Shown here: piece by piece, positions 62,915-64,000 of the stretch | Position numbering within the stretch: position 1 is the stretch's first letter | Layout of the letters: every line of letters begins with the position of its first letter | Origin: an uncultured Spirochaetaceae bacterium | GTDB taxonomy: Bacteria; Spirochaetota; Spirochaetia; Treponematales; Treponemataceae | Length of the DNA: 64,000 nucleotides | Assembly: GCA_902789325.1 (NCBI GenBank) | Contig: CADANN010000017.1 | Coordinates: 1-64,000, forward strand | Direction: 5' to 3' | Translations under genes and position numbers: made by a program | The notes under the pieces: generated by a model | Database searches by the model: none | What the model was told of the DNA's origin: nothing | What the model saw: the letters and a program-made list of their open reading frames with translations, nothing else

Positions 62915-64000
62915 TTTAGAATTTCCACTTCGTTTTGACAGAGTTTGTGGCGCAGGATTCTTTTGAACTGCTGGTTTTGGTGTTGTAGTACGTGATTTTA
63001 CACCAAGTTCATTTAATGCAGTTTTTACCGCATATTCAAGTTCTTTACGAACCGGATTCATAGGAAGTACAAAGTTTCTGCATTCTGCCCAGGTCTTTGC
63101 ATATAATTCAGTATATGAATATTTATCTTTTGTTTCTTTTTCCCAGTCGGTAAGAGTTGCAGCAAAATCTTTAATAAGGAAATATAATTTCTTACCCATT
63201 CGAGCATCAGGTTCATTCTTATTCAATTCACCTAACTTACGGATGCTTTCCATATAGTTGCTTTCAAAATCACGATTGTCATAAATCAATGAAGTCGCAG
63301 CCGGCTGAAGATAAATAAATAAATCTGTATCAAGTGCTTCCTGAATGATTTCATAAGCATTACAGTTATTAATAATTTTCAAAAGTTCTTCTGTAAGTCT
63401 TGATGGTGAAACCTGTGATAGCATTCCAGCAGAAATTCTGATTTTATGTCTTAAAGAATAAGGCATTTTAGCATGAGTAGTTGCAGAATACTTAATTGCA
63501 CGCAACATACGAACTGGATCTTCAACAAATATTCTATCCAAAGGAATAACTGGTCGCAGAATATGCTTTTTGATATCACGCATGCCGCCAACATAATCAA
63601 TAACCTGCTGCTGGAGCGGATCATAATAAAGTGCATTCATTGTGAAATCGCGGCGCAATACATCTTCTTCGATTGTGCCGAAATCATTACCTACTGAACC
63701 TTCTGCATTTGAACGGAAAGTACTTACTTCAAAAATTTTAGTACCAAATACAACATGAACCAGACGGAAACGTCGGCCTATAATACGAGAATTTCTGAAT
63801 ATTCTTTTTATCTTAGATGGTGTGGCATCGGTGACAATATCAAAATCTTTTGGTTTATTTCCAACTATCAAATCTCTTACTGCACCACCAACAATGTAAG
63901 CTGTAAAACCTGCATCGCGAAGTCTGTTAATAATTTGTAGTGCATCAGGATCTATGTTCTTGTTTGATATCAGGTGTTCCGTTTGCGTATAAATGACGGC
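62882..64000 (-). CDS. pcnB: Poly(A) polymerase / CCA-adding-type nucleotidyltransferase, N-terminus outside window
   Basis: The frame is open from the window edge through 372 codons. It encodes the class II nucleotidyltransferase core: AYIVGGAVRDLIVG, KDFDIVTDATP with the metal-binding DxD, then RRFRLVHVVFG and LRAIKYSA. The opening YTQTEHLIS and the basic Ser/Arg-rich tail (KRSGNSKSGSSRHTGRL) favour poly(A) polymerase PcnB over a CCA enzyme. An internal start at 63871 would delete the active-site VGG. The start codon lies outside the window. Its end overlaps the convergent P-loop gene by 33 bases. Confidence 0.88.
   Translation of the reverse strand, partial: AVIYTQTEHLISNKNIDPDALQIINRLRDAGFTAYIVGGAVRDLIVGNKPKDFDIVTDATPSKIKRIFRNSRIIGRRFRLVHVVFGTKIFEVSTFRSNAEGSVGNDFGTIEEDVLRRDFTMNALYYDPLQQQVIDYVGGMRDIKKHILRPVIPLDRIFVEDPVRMLRAIKYSATTHAKMPYSLRHKIRISAGMLSQVSPSRLTEELLKIINNCNAYEIIQEALDTDLFIYLQPAATSLIYDNRDFESNYMESIRKLGELNKNEPDARMGKKLYFLIKDFAATLTDWEKETKDKYSYTELYAKTWAECRNFVLPMNPVRKELEYAVKTALNELGVKSRTTTPKPAVQKNPAPQTLSKRSGNSKSGSSRHTGRL

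Noticed and set aside
63871..64000. Internal start at 63871 for the poly(A) polymerase
   Set aside because: The frame continues to the window edge and encodes the conserved VGGAVRD and EHLIS segments, so the true start lies outside.

Overview
The window looks like the chromosome of a gut or rumen Treponema-type spirochaete. It is AT-rich, has many lipoprotein signal peptides, and carries oligopeptide and sugar uptake, cellulase and mannanase genes, a CoA-dependent 2-oxoacid:ferredoxin oxidoreductase, an Rnf-type operon and a large stock of chemosensory and cyclic-dinucleotide signalling genes. Genus placement is inferred from protein resemblance only. No tRNA, rRNA, CRISPR array, transposase or prophage gene was seen.

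Layout. 1-3022: a truncated sugar-binding lipoprotein gene and a type B carboxylesterase, separated by a GC-rich repeat. 3170-13377: an eight-gene chemosensory operon (MCP, CheW, an unknown Che-associated protein, CheB, CheR, CheA-receiver hybrid, pseudo-receiver/class III adenylate cyclase, six-helix MCP). Its likely output is cAMP rather than flagellar bias. 13433-15760: AMP-forming acyl-CoA synthetase and an XRE-cupin regulator. 15933-22838: a two-component system co-oriented with a double-GH5 cellulase, then a GH5 mannanase-like gene. 22947-28731: the oppBCDFA operon, whose OppA appears circularly permuted. 28847-30493: a second acyl-CoA ligase. 30617-40032: two divergent operons (sugar-binding lipoprotein plus GGDEF protein; receiver-EAL, HPt, hybrid kinase and a second binding lipoprotein), forming a putative periplasmic-ligand to c-di-GMP circuit. 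40025-43611: small ORF, second XRE-cupin regulator and a four-subunit 2-oxoacid:ferredoxin oxidoreductase. 43733-49102: FAD oxidoreductase, U32-like protein, HD protein, OmpA-like protein and LUD protein. 49286-52231: diaminobutyrate aminotransferase and decarboxylase (1,3-diaminopropane branch of polyamine synthesis). 52236-54236: a GH57-fold protein lacking catalytic residues. 54358-60903: an operon with all six Rnf-type subunits, missing most cofactor motifs, plus a novel membrane protein and a DUF212 protein. 60997-64000: RluA-type pseudouridine synthase, a P-loop/Asp23-like protein and truncated poly(A) polymerase.

How the genes fit together. The acyl-CoA ligases, 2-oxoacid:ferredoxin oxidoreductase and XRE-cupin regulators look like one metabolic theme, short or branched-chain acid activation and interconversion. 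A 32-bp motif sits at the same distance from two of the promoters involved. The strongest candidates for undescribed biology are the cofactor-stripped Rnf-like operon, the permuted OppA, the chemosensory operon feeding a cyclase through a dead receiver, and the shared acyl-CoA regulatory motif. All function calls rest on reading motifs by eye; no database search was run.
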